From positions 62,001 to 126,000 of the forward strand of contig NZ_BAABDF010000006.1 of assembly GCF_039539485.1 (NCBI RefSeq): DNA of 64,000 bases, in the 5' to 3' direction. Below are positions 40,594 through 50,283 of this stretch, one piece after another (the first letter of the stretch is position 1; every line of letters begins with the position of its first letter). The notes under the pieces are model-generated. The model worked only from the letters and a program-made list of their open reading frames with translations. It did not search any database and was not told where the DNA came from. Source of the stretch: Celeribacter arenosi (GTDB lineage: Bacteria > Pseudomonadota > Alphaproteobacteria > Rhodobacterales > Rhodobacteraceae). The translations under genes and the position numbers were made by a program.

Positions 40594-41501
40594 CCCGTGC
40601 ATCCCCTCACGTTTTCTTCTGTCCCCGACCGAGAGATTAGGCGCGCTGCCACGCCAACCGCAATGGCCTGCGGGTGTTTTCCGAGCTCTGGTTGCCCAAT
40701 CGGGCAGCAAATGCGCGAAATCTGTGCGTCCGAGTGCCCCAAGTCCCGCAAACGGCTGCGAAACCGCGCCCATTTCGTCTTGGACCCGATCAACCCCGCC
40801 GAGGCAAATCCCCGCAAAAGCGCCCCGTGGCACAGCGCCAGATCGAGCGTATGGGAAAAGGTCACGATCAAATGCTCTGCGTTTTCAGGGGCATAGCGCA
40901 TCAATGTCTCGGGCGCCGCATCATAGAGGATATCGACCCCCTCGGGCAGGGCATCGGGAAAACGCTCTGCACCCGTATCCACCCACGTAATCGCGAAATC
41001 GGGCAGGGGGGCCAAAGTCCCCACAATCGCGCGCCCGACATGCCCCGCGCCCCAGACCCACAAAGGCCGCCGTGCTGGCGCCACAGGTTCGATCATCCAC
41101 TCGCCCAAAAGCATCGGTTCAACCGTGCCCTGCGCGCGCGCCTCGGCCAGCGCCTTTTTCACGCCAAAGGGCATCTCGCCCGGCCCGCGCGCATAGACCT
41201 CGCCCGTTATTTCCTCAACGCTGTCAAAGACTTCGCTCAAAATCGTCACCGCCCCGCCGCAGCATTGGCCCAAACTTGGCCCGAGCGCGATACGGCTCAG
41301 GCGCGGGGCGCAGAAGGCGCGTGACGCCGCCTCGAATTCCAACGTTCCGCCCCCGATGGTGCCGCTCTGCCCGCCGTCCCAGACCAACATCGCCGCCCCG
41401 ACCTCGCGCGGTGTCGACCCTTCCACGGCGGCCACGACAACCCGCGCCACAACGCCATGCGCATGGATCGCAGCCCTCAAAGCGTGCAGGTCAAAACTCA
41501 T
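40590..41501 (-). CDS. xdhC: Xanthine dehydrogenase accessory protein XdhC
   Basis: A 303-residue molybdenum-cofactor chaperone that inserts sulphurated Moco into XdhB. The N-domain has VARVVVAAVEGSTPREVGAAMLV and TIGGGTLEFEA, and QCCGGAV carries the conserved cysteines. The C-domain is a Rossmann fold starting LWVWGAGHVGRAIV. ATG 41501 overlaps the xdhB stop by 4 bp, and its own stop overlaps the ATPase start. Assignment is secure. Confidence 0.95.
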   Translation of the reverse strand: MSFDLHALRAAIHAHGVVARVVVAAVEGSTPREVGAAMLVWDGGQSGTIGGGTLEFEAASRAFCAPRLSRIALGPSLGQCCGGAVTILSEVFDSVEEITGEVYARGPGEMPFGVKKALAEARAQGTVEPMLLGEWMIEPVAPARRPLWVWGAGHVGRAIVGTLAPLPDFAITWVDTGAERFPDALPEGVDILYDAAPETLMRYAPENAEHLIVTFSHTLDLALCHGALLRGFASAGLIGSKTKWARFRSRLRDLGHSDAQISRICCPIGQPELGKHPQAIAVGVAARLISRSGTEENVRGCTG

Positions 41502-43885
41502 CCCCGCGCCCTCTCAATGGCCGCCAAAAGCCGCTCAGGCGTCGCTGGCGCATCCAGAGCGGGGTAGGTAGGCCCACAGGCCGAAACCGCGTCAGAGAGC
41601 GCCAGAAACGCCGAAATCCCCAACATGAACGGCGGCTCCCCGACCGCTTTGGAGCGATAGATCGTGTCCTCGCGGTTCGGCCCGTCCCACAGATCGACGT
41701 TGAACACCTCCGGCGCATCCGAGGCGCAGGGGATTTTATAGGTCGAGGGCGCATGCGTGCGCAGCCGCCCCGCATCGTCCCACCACAATTCTTCCGTGGT
41801 CAGCCACCCCGCCCCTTGAACATAGCCGCCTTCGATCTGGCCAATGTCCAAGGCAGGGTTGAGCGAGGCCCCCACATCATGCAGCACATCGGCCCGCAAA
41901 ATGCGGTTTTCACCGGTCAAAGTGTCCAACACCACTTCGGTAATCGCCACGCCGTGGGAGAAATAGAAAAACGGGCGACCCTGACCTTTGATCCGGTCCC
42001 ATGAAATCTTCGGCGTCTTGTAAAACCCCGTCGCAGACAGGCTCACACGGTTTTCATAGGCCAGTTTGGCGACGGCTTCGAAGGCCATGGATTTGCCCGC
42101 AAACCGCACCTCGCCGTCTTTCCAAACGATCTCGTTCGCGCCTTCATTCTCGCGCAGGAAATCCTCGATCCGCTCGCGGATCGTGTCGCAGGCATTCTTC
42201 ACCGCCATACCGTTCAGGTCCGACCCCGAAGAGGCCGCCGTCGCGGATGTATTGGGCACCTTGCCGGTGTCCGTCGCGGTGATTTTGACCGATGCCAAAC
42301 CCACCCCGAAGGAGGCCGCCGCGACCTGCGCGACCTTTTGGAACAACCCCTGTCCCATCTCCGTGCCGCCGTGGTTGAGATGGATCGACCCGTCCTGATA
42401 GACGTGGACGAGGGCCCCCGCCTGATTGAGATGGGTGAGGGTAAAGGAGATCCCGAACTTGACCGGCGACACGCCCAAGCCCTTCTTTAATATCGGGTTT
42501 TTCGCGTTCCAATCGCGCACCGCCGCACGTCGCGCGGCGTAATCCGCGCTCTCGATCAGACGCTCGGTCATGCCGCCGAGAATGAAATCCTCGATCGTCT
42601 GGCCATAGGGTGTGGTCTGCCCGGATGCCGGTTTTGCAGATGTCGGGGCCGCACTCCGCTCGGTCCCGCCGCGCGATAGGGGATCCCCCGCCACGCTGGT
42701 CACATGGTCATGGGCCACACCGGCAGGAGCAACAGGATCGCGCATATCGGCGTAGTAATTCACCTGCCGGACCGCGACCGGATCGGCGCTCAGGTGATGG
42801 GCAATATGATCCACCACGCGCTCGATCCCGAGCACCCCCTGCGGCCCGCCAAAGCCGCGATAGGCGGTGGCCGATTGCGTATTGGTGCGCAACCGATGGC
42901 TCTCGATGCGCACGTGTTCGAGGTGGTAGGCATTGTCGGCGTGCAACATCGCGCGGTCGGCCACAGGGATCGACAAATCCTGCGCCCAGCCACAGCGGGT
43001 CATCTGCACAAATTCGAGCCCCGCAATGCGCCCCTCGTCATCAAAGCCGCAGCGATAGCTGATGCGGAAATCGTGGCGCTTGCCGGTGATCATCATGTCG
43101 TCGTCGCGGTCATAGCGCATTTTACACGCCCGCCCCGTGCGCCGCGCGCCAACCGCACAGGCAATGGCGAGCGCATTGCCCTGACTTTCCTTGCCCCCGA
43201 AACCACCGCCCATCCGGCGCGTTTCAACCCGCACGGCGTGCATCGGAATATGCAGCGCGTGGGCGACCTTATGCTGGATTTCAGAGGGGTGCTGGGTCGA
43301 GGAATGGACGACAATATCGCCGCCCTCCTGGGGCAGGGCGAGGGCCGCCTGACCTTCGAGGTAGAAATGCTCCTGACCGCCCATGTCGATGGACCCCTCG
43401 ATGCGATGGGGGGCCACGTCGATGGCGGTGGCGGGGTCGCCCTTGGTGTAAATGCGCGGACCATCTTCGAACCGGCTATCGGCGGCGAGAGCGGCCTCGT
43501 AGGTGAGGATCGCGGGCAGGGCGTCATAGGTGATTTTGCCCAACCGCGCCGCCTTGCGCGCCGCCAGATGCGAGGTGGCGATGACGAGGAACACAGGCTG
43601 GCCCACATAGTGCACACGCCCCAGCGCGAGCAGCGGTTCATCCCCGATAGAGGGCGAACAATCGGGCATGTGGTCGAAATCATCCGCACTCAGCACCGCG
43701 ACCACGCCCTCTGAGGCGCGGACGGCATCGAGGTCCATCGCGGTGATCGTCGCATGCGCCTCGGTGGAAATGCCAAAGGCGAGGTGGAGCGTGCCTGCGG
43801 GCGTCGGGATGTCGTCCACATAGCGCGCCTGACCCGTCACATGCAGACGCGCGCCGTCATGGGGCAGGGAGGATCCAACACTCAT
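41498..43885 (-). CDS. xdhB: Xanthine dehydrogenase, molybdopterin-binding subunit
   Basis: A 795-residue catalytic subunit that hydroxylates hypoxanthine and xanthine to urate at the Mo centre. RYVDDIPTPAGTLHLAFG opens the protein. GGGFGGKE is the molybdopterin-contacting loop, TAYRGFGGPQG and EMGQGLFQKVAQVAA follow, and the catalytic Glu lies in KAVGEPPFMLG near the C-terminus. Length matches Rhodobacter capsulatus XdhB. It overlaps xdhA and xdhC by 4 bp each. Confidence 0.97.
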   Translation of the reverse strand: MSVGSSLPHDGARLHVTGQARYVDDIPTPAGTLHLAFGISTEAHATITAMDLDAVRASEGVVAVLSADDFDHMPDCSPSIGDEPLLALGRVHYVGQPVFLVIATSHLAARKAARLGKITYDALPAILTYEAALAADSRFEDGPRIYTKGDPATAIDVAPHRIEGSIDMGGQEHFYLEGQAALALPQEGGDIVVHSSTQHPSEIQHKVAHALHIPMHAVRVETRRMGGGFGGKESQGNALAIACAVGARRTGRACKMRYDRDDDMMITGKRHDFRISYRCGFDDEGRIAGLEFVQMTRCGWAQDLSIPVADRAMLHADNAYHLEHVRIESHRLRTNTQSATAYRGFGGPQGVLGIERVVDHIAHHLSADPVAVRQVNYYADMRDPVAPAGVAHDHVTSVAGDPLSRGGTERSAAPTSAKPASGQTTPYGQTIEDFILGGMTERLIESADYAARRAAVRDWNAKNPILKKGLGVSPVKFGISFTLTHLNQAGALVHVYQDGSIHLNHGGTEMGQGLFQKVAQVAAASFGVGLASVKITATDTGKVPNTSATAASSGSDLNGMAVKNACDTIRERIEDFLRENEGANEIVWKDGEVRFAGKSMAFEAVAKLAYENRVSLSATGFYKTPKISWDRIKGQGRPFFYFSHGVAITEVVLDTLTGENRILRADVLHDVGASLNPALDIGQIEGGYVQGAGWLTTEELWWDDAGRLRTHAPSTYKIPCASDAPEVFNVDLWDGPNREDTIYRSKAVGEPPFMLGISAFLALSDAVSACGPTYPALDAPATPERLLAAIERARG

Positions 43886-45234
43886 GGTGCCACCTCAAGA
43901 ACGCTCTGCGCGTTGATAAAGGCGCGCTGCAACATGTTCTTCGCACTCGCCATCCGGTAGTCGGCAGAGGCGCGCATATCGCTAAGCGGTTGATAATCCT
44001 CACTGAACATAGGCATCGCGGCGTCAATCGTGGCCTGCGTCCACGGCTGCCCGATCAGAGCCGCCTCCACCGCACCCGCCCGTTTAGGCGTCGCCGCCAT
44101 CCCACCAAAGGCGATGCGGGCGGCGGTGACCTGCGCGTCAGAGACGGTGATGTTGAACGCCCCGCAGACGGCGGAAATGTCCTGATCGAACCGTTTGGAG
44201 AGTTTATAGACCTGCAAATCAGCAAGTCCCGCTTTGGGCACAGAAACGGATTCGACGAACTCGCCCTTCGCGCGATCCTGTTTGCCATAGGCGACAAAGA
44301 ACGCCTCCAAGGGCAAGGTCCGGCGCGTGTCGCGATGGCGCAGGGTGACATGCGCACCCGCGGCGATGAGGGGCGGGGGGCTATCCCCGATCGGCGACCC
44401 GTTGGCGATATTCCCGCCCAGCGTGGCGGCCGCGCGCACCTGCACACTGGCAAAGCGGCGATACATCTCCGATAGCGACGGCGAATAGGGCGCAAATGGC
44501 GCAATCAGCTCCGAAATCGGGGTCATCGCGCCGATCTCGAAACTCTCGTCGGTCTCGCGAATCCCGCGCAGATCATCGATGCCGCCGAGGAAAATCACCT
44601 CGTCCAGATCGCGCATCTGTTTCGTCACCCAAAGCCCCACATCGGTCGCCCCCGCAACCAAAGTCGCATCGGGGTGATCGGCGTAGAGCGCGGCCAGCGC
44701 ATCCGACGTTGTCGGGCGAAATTCGGGCGAGGCAGGGCCGGGGTGCGCCACGAAAGGGGCGGCTAGCGCGGGTGGAACCTCTGCCGTCGCGGCCTTTTCA
44801 GCCGCGCGCAGGATCGGGGTATAGCCCGTGCAACGGCACAGGTTGCCCGCCAGAACATCCTTATGCGCCGTATCCCCACGCGCATGGGCCGCAGCCAGCG
44901 ACATCACGATGCCGGGCGTGCAAAACCCGCATTGGCTGCCGTGTTCCTCAATCATCGCGCTCTGCACGGGGTGGAGCGTTTCTCCCTCCGACAGGCCCTC
45001 GACCGTGGTCACCGATTTTCCGTGCAGCTGGGGCAAAAACAGGATGCAGGCATTCAGCGCCCGTTTGCCGTTTTCATCGTCCACCATGATGGTGCATGCA
45101 CCGCAATCGCCCTCATTGCAGCCTTCCTTGGTTCCGGTTAGCCCGCGCACCTCCCTGAGGTAATCAAGAAGCGTTCGTGTCGGCGTTTCGTCGGTGTGGA
45201 CGGTTTCGCCGTTTAGCCGGAAAGTGATCTCCAT
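43882..45234 (-). CDS. xdhA: Xanthine dehydrogenase, FeS/FAD subunit
   Basis: A 450-residue electron-transfer subunit. The plant-type [2Fe-2S] domain has CNEGDCGACTIMV, and the second cluster domain has QCGFCTPGIVMSL and CRCTGYTPIL. The FAD domain follows with ATLVAGATDVGLWVTK and ATLGGNIANGSPIGDSPP. Electrons from XdhB pass through the two clusters and FAD to NAD. It is the first gene of the unit; the 205-bp gap to dnaE holds its promoter. Confidence 0.97.
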   Translation of the reverse strand: MEITFRLNGETVHTDETPTRTLLDYLREVRGLTGTKEGCNEGDCGACTIMVDDENGKRALNACILFLPQLHGKSVTTVEGLSEGETLHPVQSAMIEEHGSQCGFCTPGIVMSLAAAHARGDTAHKDVLAGNLCRCTGYTPILRAAEKAATAEVPPALAAPFVAHPGPASPEFRPTTSDALAALYADHPDATLVAGATDVGLWVTKQMRDLDEVIFLGGIDDLRGIRETDESFEIGAMTPISELIAPFAPYSPSLSEMYRRFASVQVRAAATLGGNIANGSPIGDSPPPLIAAGAHVTLRHRDTRRTLPLEAFFVAYGKQDRAKGEFVESVSVPKAGLADLQVYKLSKRFDQDISAVCGAFNITVSDAQVTAARIAFGGMAATPKRAGAVEAALIGQPWTQATIDAAMPMFSEDYQPLSDMRASADYRMASAKNMLQRAFINAQSVLEVAP

Positions 45235-45361
45235 GGGGTCAAACCTGCCGCTTTCTCTTGGTGCGAAAGCGCGCCCGATGCGGCGGAAAGCGGCTCTCTA
45301 TTGAAAAAAACAAACCCGCACGACCCTGAGATAGCAAGGGATTCGCCCCCATCATGCTGCG

Positions 45362-45402
45362 TTTTTGGTCGATTGGTCAAAAAATACGCGCGCTTTTTGG
45401 TC
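45362..45402. promoter_or_regulatory. TTGGTC repeats in the xdhA/dnaE divergent region
   Basis: TTGGTC occurs at 45365-45370, 45373-45378 and 45397-45402, the first and last as TTTTTGGTC. The group lies between divergent xdhA and dnaE, about 130-170 bp from xdhA and close to dnaE. It may be a binding site for a purine-responsive regulator; no regulator gene is adjacent. Confidence 0.3.
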
Positions 45403-45439
45403 TTGGCCCCGCCAGACGCCCTCGGATAGGGTGTCGCAA

Positions 45440-48400
45440 ATGACCACACCAACCTTCATCCATCTACGCGTTCACACGGAATACTCCCTTCTCGAAGGGG
45501 CGGTGCGGCTCAAGAAATTGAGCGGCATGACAGCGGATGCGGGCATGCCTGCGGTGGCCGTGACCGACACCAATAACCTCTTCGCGGCGCTCGAATTCTC
45601 CGAATACGCCAGCGGCGCAGGGGTGCAGCCCATCGTCGGCTGTCAGGTCGACCTGTCCTATGATCCCGCAGGTCCGGGGGAAAAAGAAAAGCCACCCGCC
45701 CCCATCGTTCTGCTGGCGCAAACCGAGCGCGGCTACGAGAATCTGATGAAGCTCAATTCGTGCCTCTATCTGCGCAAAGACGGCACGCTGCCCCACGTCA
45801 CGGTTGATGAATTGGCCTCCCATAGCGAGGGCCTCATCTGTCTCACCGGCGGGCCGGACGGGCCAATCGGTCGCCTTTTGGTCGACACGCAGATGCCCAA
45901 GGCGCGCGCCTTGCTCGAACGGCTCAGCGCCATCTACGGCGACCGCCTCTACGTCGAACTCCAACGCCATCCGGGCGAAAACGGGCGCGTCACAGATGCC
46001 GAGCGGATCACCGAGCGCCCCTTTGTCGAATGGGCCTATGAATTGGATCTGCCGCTGGTGGCGACCAACGATGTCTATTTCCCCAAATCGGAAATGTATG
46101 AGGCGCATGACGCCCTGATCTGCATCGCCGACGGGGCCTATGTTGACCAACAGGAACCGCGCCGCCGCCTGACGCCCCAGCATTATTTCAAATCGCCCTC
46201 TGAGATGGCCGCGCTTTTCGCCGACCTTCCCGAAGCGATTGAAAACACGGTCGAAATCGCGCAACGCTGCGCCTTCAAAGCCTATAAACGTGCGCCGATC
46301 CTGCCCAAATTCGCCGACGACGAAGTCGACGAACTGCGCCGTCAGGCCCACGCAGGGCTCAAGGACCGTCTCGCCGTCATTCCCCATGCCGTGTCGGTCG
46401 AGGAATATACCGCGCGGCTCGATTTCGAGCTCGGCATCATCGAAGGCATGGGGTTTCCCGGCTACTTCCTGATCGTTGCCGACTTTATCAAATGGGCGAA
46501 AGACCACGACATTCCCGTCGGTCCGGGGCGGGGGTCGGGGGCGGGTTCGCTCGTGGCCTATGCGCTCACCATCACCGACCTTGATCCGCTGCGCTACAGC
46601 TTGCTGTTCGAACGCTTCCTGAACCCCGAACGGGTATCGATGCCCGACTTCGATATCGACTTCTGCATGGATCGCCGCGAGGAGGTGATCCAATACGTGC
46701 AGGAGAAATACGGCCGCGATAAAGTCGCCCAGATCATCACCTTTGGTGCGCTCCTGTCCAAGGCGGCGGTGCGCGATGTGGGCCGCGTGTTGCAGATGCC
46801 CTATGGCCAAGTCGACCGCCTGTCCAAACTCATCCCCGTCGAGGGCGTCAAACCGGTTTCGATCCATCAGGCGCTTCAGGACGAACCCCGCCTGCGCGAA
46901 GAAGCGCGCGCTGAGGAGGTGGTCGACCGCCTGCTGACCTATGGCCAACAGGTTGAGGGGCTGCTGCGCAACGCCTCCACCCACGCTGCCGGTGTGGTGA
47001 TTGGTGACCGTCCGCTCGACGAACTCGTCCCGCTCTATCAGGACCCCCGTTCGGACACCCCCGCCACCCAGTTCAACATGAAATGGGTCGAACAGGCGGG
47101 TCTGGTCAAATTCGACTTTCTGGGCCTGAAAACCCTGACCGTGATCCAGTCAGCGATGGACCTGATCTTTAAATCGGGGCGCCCGTTGCACGTCGATGCG
47201 CAGGGCAAAACGCTCTATGAACCCGCAGAGGGCGCCGAGAACCAGATCAACGCGATCCCGCTCGAAGACGAAGCGACATATAAACTCTACTCGGACGCCA
47301 AAACCGTCGCGGTGTTTCAGGTGGAGAGCTCGGGTATGATGAGCGCGCTGCGCCAGATGAAGCCGACCTGCATCGAAGACATCGTGGCGCTCGTGGCGCT
47401 CTACCGTCCCGGTCCGATGGAAAACATCCCCACTTATTGCGACGTGAAACACGGGCGCAAGGAATTGGAATCCGTCCACCCCACCATCGACCACATCCTC
47501 GAAGAGACCCAAGGCATCATCGTCTATCAGGAGCAGGTGATGCAGATCGCGCAGGAAATGGCGGGCTATACGCTCGGGGGCGCGGATTTGCTGCGCCGCG
47601 CGATGGGTAAAAAGATCAAGGAGGCGATGGACGCCGAACGACCGAAATTCGAAAAAGGCGCGGCTGCCAATGGCGTCGATAAAAAGAAGGCCTCCGAGGT
47701 CTTCGATCTGCTCGAAAAATTCGCCAACTACGGCTTCAACAAATCCCACGCGGCCGCCTATGCGGTGGTGAGCTACCAAACAGGCTGGCTCAAAGCCAAC
47801 CACCCTGTCGAATTCATGGCCGGCGTGATGAACTGCGATATCCATCTGACGGACAAGCTGTCGGTTTACGCCGAAGAGGTCCGTCGTGGCCTCGACATCG
47901 AAATCGTGCCGCCTTGCGTCAACCGTTCGCGCGCGACCTTTGATGTGACCGATCAAAAACTGGTCTATGCGCTGGGCGCGCTCAAAAACGTTGGCGTCGA
48001 GGCGATGCAGCTCATCGTGCAGGCGCGCGACGAGGCGGGGGGCAAACCCTTCGTGAACCTCTACGATCTGGCGCGCCGCGTGGACCTCAAACGGGTCGGA
48101 AAGCGACCCCTCGAAATGCTCGCACGGGCCGGTGCTTTTGACGAACTCGACCGCAACCGCCGCCGTGTTTTTGACAGTCTCGATCCGCTGGTCGGCTACT
48201 CCGCGGCGATCCACGAACAAAAGGCCTCCAATCAGGTGTCGCTCTTTGGCGACGCCGGTGAGGACCTGCCCGAACCGCGCCTGTCCCCCGTCAATGACTG
48301 GAGCTTTGCCGAGCGGTTGATGGAAGAGCAAAAGGCGATCGGGTTCTTCCTCTCCGGTCACCCGCTCGACGATTATGCCGGTGCGCTCAAACGCAAAAAG

Positions 48401-48964
48401 ATCGCTACCTTGGCCGAAGCGCAGGCCAAGGCGGAGCAGGACGGAGCGGCCGTTGTGCAGGTCGGCGTCATGGTTTCGGGTTTTCGCGAAATGAAGTCGT
48501 CCAAGGGCAACCGCTATTTTCGCATGAACATCTCCGATTCATCGGGACAGCTGTCCGGCATCGCGATGTTCGCGCGCAAGGAAGAAGACCTGATCCGTGC
48601 CCGTGAAGTGTTCGAGACGACAGACAAAGTCGTCGCGACCTTGGAGGGGCGGTTCAATGACGGCCAATTCGACCCGACCATTCGCGGCGTTCAGGCGATG
48701 GAAACGGTGGTCGCGGATGCGAGCGGCGTGGGCTTGAAAGTATTCTGCGACGACATTGGTGCGATTTCGTCGGTCGGCGAGTTGCTGCGACGGATCACCA
48801 GTGAAGCCAAAGCGCCGCCACGGGGCGCTATCGCGTTTTGCCTGATGTCACCGGAGTTGCCGGGCGAGGTTGAGATCGAAATCCCTCAACCTTTCGTCGT
48901 GACGCCGGAGGTGAAGGGCGCGATCAAATCCCTGGACGGTGTTGTAATGGTTGAGGATTATTGA
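45440..48964 (+). CDS. dnaE: DNA polymerase III alpha subunit
   Basis: The replicative polymerase, 1174 residues, of the DnaE1 type. The PHP domain begins FIHLRVHTEYSLLEGAVRLK. The palm has PDFDIDFCMDRR (about residues 401-412) with the catalytic Asp pair and GPGRGSGAGSLVAYAL just before it. VPQ-like finger segments such as GADLLRRAMGKKIKEAM and NYGFNKSHAAAYAVVSYQTGWL follow, and a C-terminal OB fold has VGVMVSGFREMKSSKGNRYF. The ATG at 45440 is selected because the conserved PHP strand begins a few residues later. The stop overlaps the next gene (TGATG). Confidence 0.97.
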   Translation: MTTPTFIHLRVHTEYSLLEGAVRLKKLSGMTADAGMPAVAVTDTNNLFAALEFSEYASGAGVQPIVGCQVDLSYDPAGPGEKEKPPAPIVLLAQTERGYENLMKLNSCLYLRKDGTLPHVTVDELASHSEGLICLTGGPDGPIGRLLVDTQMPKARALLERLSAIYGDRLYVELQRHPGENGRVTDAERITERPFVEWAYELDLPLVATNDVYFPKSEMYEAHDALICIADGAYVDQQEPRRRLTPQHYFKSPSEMAALFADLPEAIENTVEIAQRCAFKAYKRAPILPKFADDEVDELRRQAHAGLKDRLAVIPHAVSVEEYTARLDFELGIIEGMGFPGYFLIVADFIKWAKDHDIPVGPGRGSGAGSLVAYALTITDLDPLRYSLLFERFLNPERVSMPDFDIDFCMDRREEVIQYVQEKYGRDKVAQIITFGALLSKAAVRDVGRVLQMPYGQVDRLSKLIPVEGVKPVSIHQALQDEPRLREEARAEEVVDRLLTYGQQVEGLLRNASTHAAGVVIGDRPLDELVPLYQDPRSDTPATQFNMKWVEQAGLVKFDFLGLKTLTVIQSAMDLIFKSGRPLHVDAQGKTLYEPAEGAENQINAIPLEDEATYKLYSDAKTVAVFQVESSGMMSALRQMKPTCIEDIVALVALYRPGPMENIPTYCDVKHGRKELESVHPTIDHILEETQGIIVYQEQVMQIAQEMAGYTLGGADLLRRAMGKKIKEAMDAERPKFEKGAAANGVDKKKASEVFDLLEKFANYGFNKSHAAAYAVVSYQTGWLKANHPVEFMAGVMNCDIHLTDKLSVYAEEVRRGLDIEIVPPCVNRSRATFDVTDQKLVYALGALKNVGVEAMQLIVQARDEAGGKPFVNLYDLARRVDLKRVGKRPLEMLARAGAFDELDRNRRRVFDSLDPLVGYSAAIHEQKASNQVSLFGDAGEDLPEPRLSPVNDWSFAERLMEEQKAIGFFLSGHPLDDYAGALKRKKIATLAEAQAKAEQDGAAVVQVGVMVSGFREMKSSKGNRYFRMNISDSSGQLSGIAMFARKEEDLIRAREVFETTDKVVATLEGRFNDGQFDPTIRGVQAMETVVADASGVGLKVFCDDIGAISSVGELLRRITSEAKAPPRGAIAFCLMSPELPGEVEIEIPQPFVVTPEVKGAIKSLDGVVMVEDY

Positions 48965-49908
48965 TGCGTTTGTTTGCCGTTTTGCCTGTCCTGATATTTC
49001 TTGGCGCATGCCAGATGAATTCCGCCACGCCGGCGGGATATGCCCCCGCGGACGAACAGGCGGACCCCACAACCTCGCTCGCGCAGGATTTCGAAGTCGC
49101 CGCGCGCACATCGGACGCGCAGGGCGAGAAAAAGGGCCTTTTCGCCTTTCTCAAACCAACACCGCCACCATCTGCACTCGCCGGCAGCGATATCGAAGTG
49201 GTCGAGTCCACCGGCACGGACCAGACCGCGACCACCGGCCAAACGCCGGGTCTTTTCGCCTTTCTGACGGGCCCGAAAACGGTCACGCCGGCGTCGCCTG
49301 AAAGCGGTGTCGTTGAGGCCGCGATGCCCACGGATACGCCCCAAACCAACAGCGCGCCTCAAACCCCGCGCCAACCCCGTCGCGGTTTGTTTGGCCTCGG
49401 GGGTGGGGGGGCCGCGTCCACAGCAACCGTCCAGCCGGGTGAGGTTTTGCCCTTTGGCGAGGTCGGTCTCGCCTGCGGTTTCAAGACCTCTGATCTCGGC
49501 AAACAGGTGGACAGCTTTCCCCATGACGGGCGCGCAGTGTGGAAACTCTATGACACAAACCCCCTCGCCACGGGGCCGCGCACGCAATTCATCACCGGCT
49601 TCTCCGATGGCTGCCCGCGTCAGGTGACGGCGGCGCTCGTCGTTTTCGGCTCCGCTGCGGTCCATCAGGTTCACCGCTACGGCAAACCCATGGCAAGCAC
49701 GCGCTGGTCAGCGGCGGACAATGCCTATGAAGAGATCAAATCGAGCGTCTGCGGCGTGGCGCGCAAACAGCCCTGCGGTGATGCAAAACTCGCCGCACTC
49801 GACAAAAGGCTCGCGTTTTTGTCGATCTATCCGCGCTTTGGCGGCAATGAGGGATGGTTGGAATTGTTGCTCGACCAAGGTCGGTTGGTGAGCAAACAGA
49901 TCCGTTAG
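48964..49908 (+). CDS. Hypothetical lipoprotein with low-complexity spacer
   Basis: A 314-residue lipoprotein; the lipobox LGAC puts Cys at position 16. Residues 20-140 are rich in Ala, Thr and Pro and contain two imperfect repeats of KGLFAFLKP / PGLFAFLTG plus RRGLFGLGGG, which look like short repeated binding or anchoring motifs. The C-terminal domain (from about PFGEVGLACGF) has four or five Cys and FITGFSDGCPRQVTAALVVFG. No family is recognised. The ATG overlaps the dnaE stop by one base, so translation is probably coupled to dnaE. Confidence 0.75.
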   Translation: MRLFAVLPVLIFLGACQMNSATPAGYAPADEQADPTTSLAQDFEVAARTSDAQGEKKGLFAFLKPTPPPSALAGSDIEVVESTGTDQTATTGQTPGLFAFLTGPKTVTPASPESGVVEAAMPTDTPQTNSAPQTPRQPRRGLFGLGGGGAASTATVQPGEVLPFGEVGLACGFKTSDLGKQVDSFPHDGRAVWKLYDTNPLATGPRTQFITGFSDGCPRQVTAALVVFGSAAVHQVHRYGKPMASTRWSAADNAYEEIKSSVCGVARKQPCGDAKLAALDKRLAFLSIYPRFGGNEGWLELLLDQGRLVSKQIR

Positions 49909-49910
49909 GC

Positions 49911-50123
49911 CTACCAATGAGGCGGGCGTTGATCGCCGAGGGCAACCGCCCCTTCGCCGTCTGCCTGACGCGCGGCCTCAACCTCCATCAACATCCCCAA
50001 ACGGCGCCCCGCAATTTCGAGAGCGGTTTCCTGACGTGCAACGATTTCAGAAAGTTCATCGACAACGCGGGTCAGATGGGCAACCTGTTCTTCGATGGCT
50101 GTCAAACGTGGGTCGGTATCCAT
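49911..50123 (-). CDS. slyX: SlyX family protein
   Basis: A 70-residue, mostly coiled-coil protein: RLTAIEEQVAHLTRVVDELSEIV has the heptad pattern of SlyX, and the C-terminal RPPHW matches the conserved SlyX ending. Function is unknown in the family despite the name. The ATG at 50121-50123 is chosen; the longer frame upstream is antisense to the hisS leader. It converges on the lipoprotein gene with a 2 bp gap. Confidence 0.85.
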   Translation of the reverse strand: MDTDPRLTAIEEQVAHLTRVVDELSEIVARQETALEIAGRRLGMLMEVEAARQADGEGAVALGDQRPPHW

Positions 50124-50283
50124 GGCGTCCTCCGAAGGTTTGCGTCTCGATAACGCGCCTGCGAATGCGAGTCGAGACGTGGATTTTATCGCCCGTAATT
50201 CGTGCGCGTCTGTGCCCCCGTGCTTGCCCCCACGCGCCCCTTCGGCTATGCCGCCATCCGAAGATATCCGAGGATCTGCCCCG

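Noticed and set aside
45464..46984. A 506-codon frame antisense to dnaE
   Set aside because: It is a shadow of dnaE, whose motifs are unmistakable.
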